Positions 6,580 to 7,569 of a DNA stretch of 7,569 nucleotides are shown in pieces. This DNA comes from Caryophanales bacterium UBA4951. GTDB taxonomy: Bacteria; Bacillota_I; Bacilli_A; RFN20; CAG-826. Under the pieces are notes generated by a model. It was not told the origin of the DNA, did not search any database, and saw nothing but the letters and a program-made list of their open reading frames with translations. Each line of letters opens with the position of its first letter. Positions within the stretch are counted from its first letter, which is position 1. The stretch is from contig DHAP01000039.1 in the NCBI GenBank assembly GCA_002397465.1, forward strand, positions 1 to 7,569. The letters run 5' to 3'. Made by a program: the position numbers and the translations under genes.

Positions 6580-6593
6580 GTATAGAGTGCTAC
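6567..6593. promoter_or_regulatory. CIRCE operator 2 (distal), overlapping the -35
   Basis: TTAGCACTG, a 9-bp spacer and GAGTGCTAC again match CIRCE with one change in each arm. Its centre is 46 bp from that of the first operator. It covers the TTGACA -35 box of hsp20, a position expected to block RNA polymerase directly. Confidence 0.9.
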
Positions 6594-6664
6594 TTTTTTA
6601 CAATATATAAAAGAAAATTAGGTTTTATCGAACTAATATTTTATCACGATTTTCTCTTTTTATC

Positions 6665-7039
6665 TCACTGAGCTAGGAGGACAAAAACCTTATCTCTATA
6701 TGAAATCATGCTTGGTATGAAGAAAGAGCCCTCAATATGCTCATCGAAATATAACTCGATTTCTTTATCGACCTCTTCGCAAAGTAGACGGCTCAGTTCC
6801 TCTAAACCATCCTTATATTCCTTTGAATCATCGATGGTCTTCTCACTCTCTTTATATAGACTCCTGAGCGCATACGCACGCGTGTATTTTTCCACTACTT
6901 TATCTTTTATGGTTGACGCTTCCCAAGCCCCTTTTATCTGTCCTGCGTAAGGGTATAAGGCCTCCCTTAGCAAAGTCTCGAATGAATAGATGATTTGACT
7001 GAGGTGGGATTCATAGACCCCTTTGTTTTTGATATCCAT
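6665..7039 (-). CDS. Hypothetical acidic helical protein, 124 residues
   Basis: I do not recognise this protein. From the ATG at 7039 it encodes 124 residues with no signal peptide or transmembrane segment, one cysteine (C87), many Glu, Lys and Tyr residues, and a pattern suggesting several amphipathic helices (about 8-30, 44-66, 75-100). A short hydrophobic end, KVFVLLAQ, closes it. The reading frame continues upstream to 7123, but that would overlap the methionine sulfoxide reductase gene; 7039 is the only in-frame ATG that avoids it. No clear Shine-Dalgarno is seen. A possible -10, CAGAAT, lies at 7066-7071 without a convincing -35. It is divergent from the reductase (54-bp gap) and ends 71 bp before the distal CIRCE of hsp20, with no strong terminator between. 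Coding is supported by length and amino-acid makeup, not by homology. Confidence 0.65.
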   Translation of the reverse strand: MDIKNKGVYESHLSQIIYSFETLLREALYPYAGQIKGAWEASTIKDKVVEKYTRAYALRSLYKESEKTIDDSKEYKDGLEELSRLLCEEVDKEIELYFDEHIEGSFFIPSMISYRDKVFVLLAQ

Positions 7040-7093
7040 ATCTTTATCTAGAAAGGGGTGGGAAGATTCTGCCCTTCGAAGTAAGATAAACCC

Positions 7094-7552
7094 ATGGAAA
7101 AAGAAATACTGAAATCTATCCAAGCCGAACTCAATGGCGATGGCAATAGCCTTGCCAAGCTCTTGAACACCCTCTCATTAGTGAAAGAGGCCCTAGGAGA
7201 AGGCTCATGGGTTGGCTTATATGTCTATGATGAAAAGAGCAATTCGCTGAACCTTGGGCCCTTCCAAGGAAGCCCAGCCTGTGAAGTGATCAAACCCGCC
7301 AAAGGCGTCGTTGGCTCCTGCTATACCTCAAAAAGAGCCCTTTATGTCAAGGATGTCTCGAAGTTCCCGGGCTATATCTCCTGCGACAGCAAGGTCAAAT
7401 CAGAAGCCGTATGGCCCTTAATGTACGATGAGCAAGTAATCGCCGTCCTTGATATCGATTCGCCAAAACTCGATGGTTTAAAAGATGAGCTGCCGATTCT
7501 CGATCAATTAGCGGTCCTTTTGGGCGATTACAATCCTGCCGGCGGGAATTAA
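7094..7552 (+). CDS. msrC: Free methionine-(R)-sulfoxide reductase, GAF-domain type
   Basis: A 152-residue single GAF-domain enzyme of the fRMsr family (E. coli MsrC/YebR), which reduces free methionine-R-sulfoxide to methionine using thioredoxin-type electrons. The family signature is clear: SWVGLY (38-43), LGPFQGSPAC (54-63), YISCD (94-98), SEAVWPL (103-109) and VLDIDS (118-123). Aligned to E. coli, C97 matches catalytic C118, C63 matches resolving C84, E104 matches E125, and D120 and D122 match D141 and D143. The third family cysteine (C94 in GVCG) is replaced by V73, but a cysteine appears three residues on (C76 in GVVGSC). The ATG at 7094 places the N-terminus normally; no Shine-Dalgarno is visible. 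A weak -10-like TAAGAT (7082-7087) would start transcription at about the ATG. The stop is TAA at 7550-7552; no terminator is seen in the last 17 bases. Confidence 0.93.
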   Translation: MEKEILKSIQAELNGDGNSLAKLLNTLSLVKEALGEGSWVGLYVYDEKSNSLNLGPFQGSPACEVIKPAKGVVGSCYTSKRALYVKDVSKFPGYISCDSKVKSEAVWPLMYDEQVIAVLDIDSPKLDGLKDELPILDQLAVLLGDYNPAGGN

Positions 7553-7569
7553 CGGATCAGATCGACGAA

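Noticed and set aside
6594..6664. Terminator after the hypothetical gene
   Set aside because: The AT-rich stretch has only weak pairings (for example TTAGTT/AACTAA with a bulge) and a repeated GATAAAA; no stable stem with a U-run.
6708..6950. Plus-strand Ser-rich open frame of 80 codons
   Set aside because: It is antisense to the 124-residue hypothetical gene, has low-complexity Ser/Leu composition and no ribosome site. The minus-strand reading is longer and more protein-like, though neither is proven.
7040..7123. Upstream extension of the hypothetical protein to 7123
   Set aside because: It would overlap the first codons of the confidently assigned sulfoxide reductase gene and lacks a ribosome site.

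Overview
This window is chromosomal DNA that looks like an anaerobic or microaerobic Bacillota-type bacterium. The signs are strong AGGAGG-type ribosome sites on several genes, CIRCE operators, a class A flavodiiron protein and a small cytoplasmic GH2-family glycosidase of the kind common in gut Firmicutes. TAA, TAG and TGA are all used as stops. Coding is dense, with no gene-free stretch over 300 bp. I see no tRNA, rRNA, insertion sequence, CRISPR array or other clear mobile DNA. Genus-level placement is not possible from the sequence alone.

Layout. Minus strand, 11-3533: two tandem paralogous GH2 proteins, read from right to left. The upstream copy (1779-3533) has lost the catalytic nucleophile and several other active-site residues. 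The downstream copy (11-1750) keeps them all. From a small symmetric promoter near 3559-3571 a metal-dependent M24 peptidase is read the other way (3588-4775). It converges, with a 2-bp gap, on a flavodiiron protein on the minus strand (4778-5971). Further right on the minus strand is an Hsp20 small heat shock protein (6072-6506), with an intrinsic terminator downstream and two tandem CIRCE operators over its promoter. Next comes an unrecognised 124-residue minus-strand gene (6665-7039), divergent from a GAF-fold free methionine-R-sulfoxide reductase (7094-7552).

How the genes may work together. The GH2 pair probably acts on imported oligosaccharides in the cytoplasm, one copy as enzyme and the other as a non-catalytic partner or a decaying duplicate. 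The right half groups oxygen/NO removal (flavodiiron protein), holding of unfolded proteins (Hsp20) and repair of oxidised free methionine. This is a stress and redox neighbourhood, although each gene appears to have its own transcription signals. The most notable items are the GH2 pseudoenzyme next to its intact paralog, the double CIRCE on a lone hsp20, the symmetric divergent promoter, and the altered cysteine set of the methionine sulfoxide reductase.
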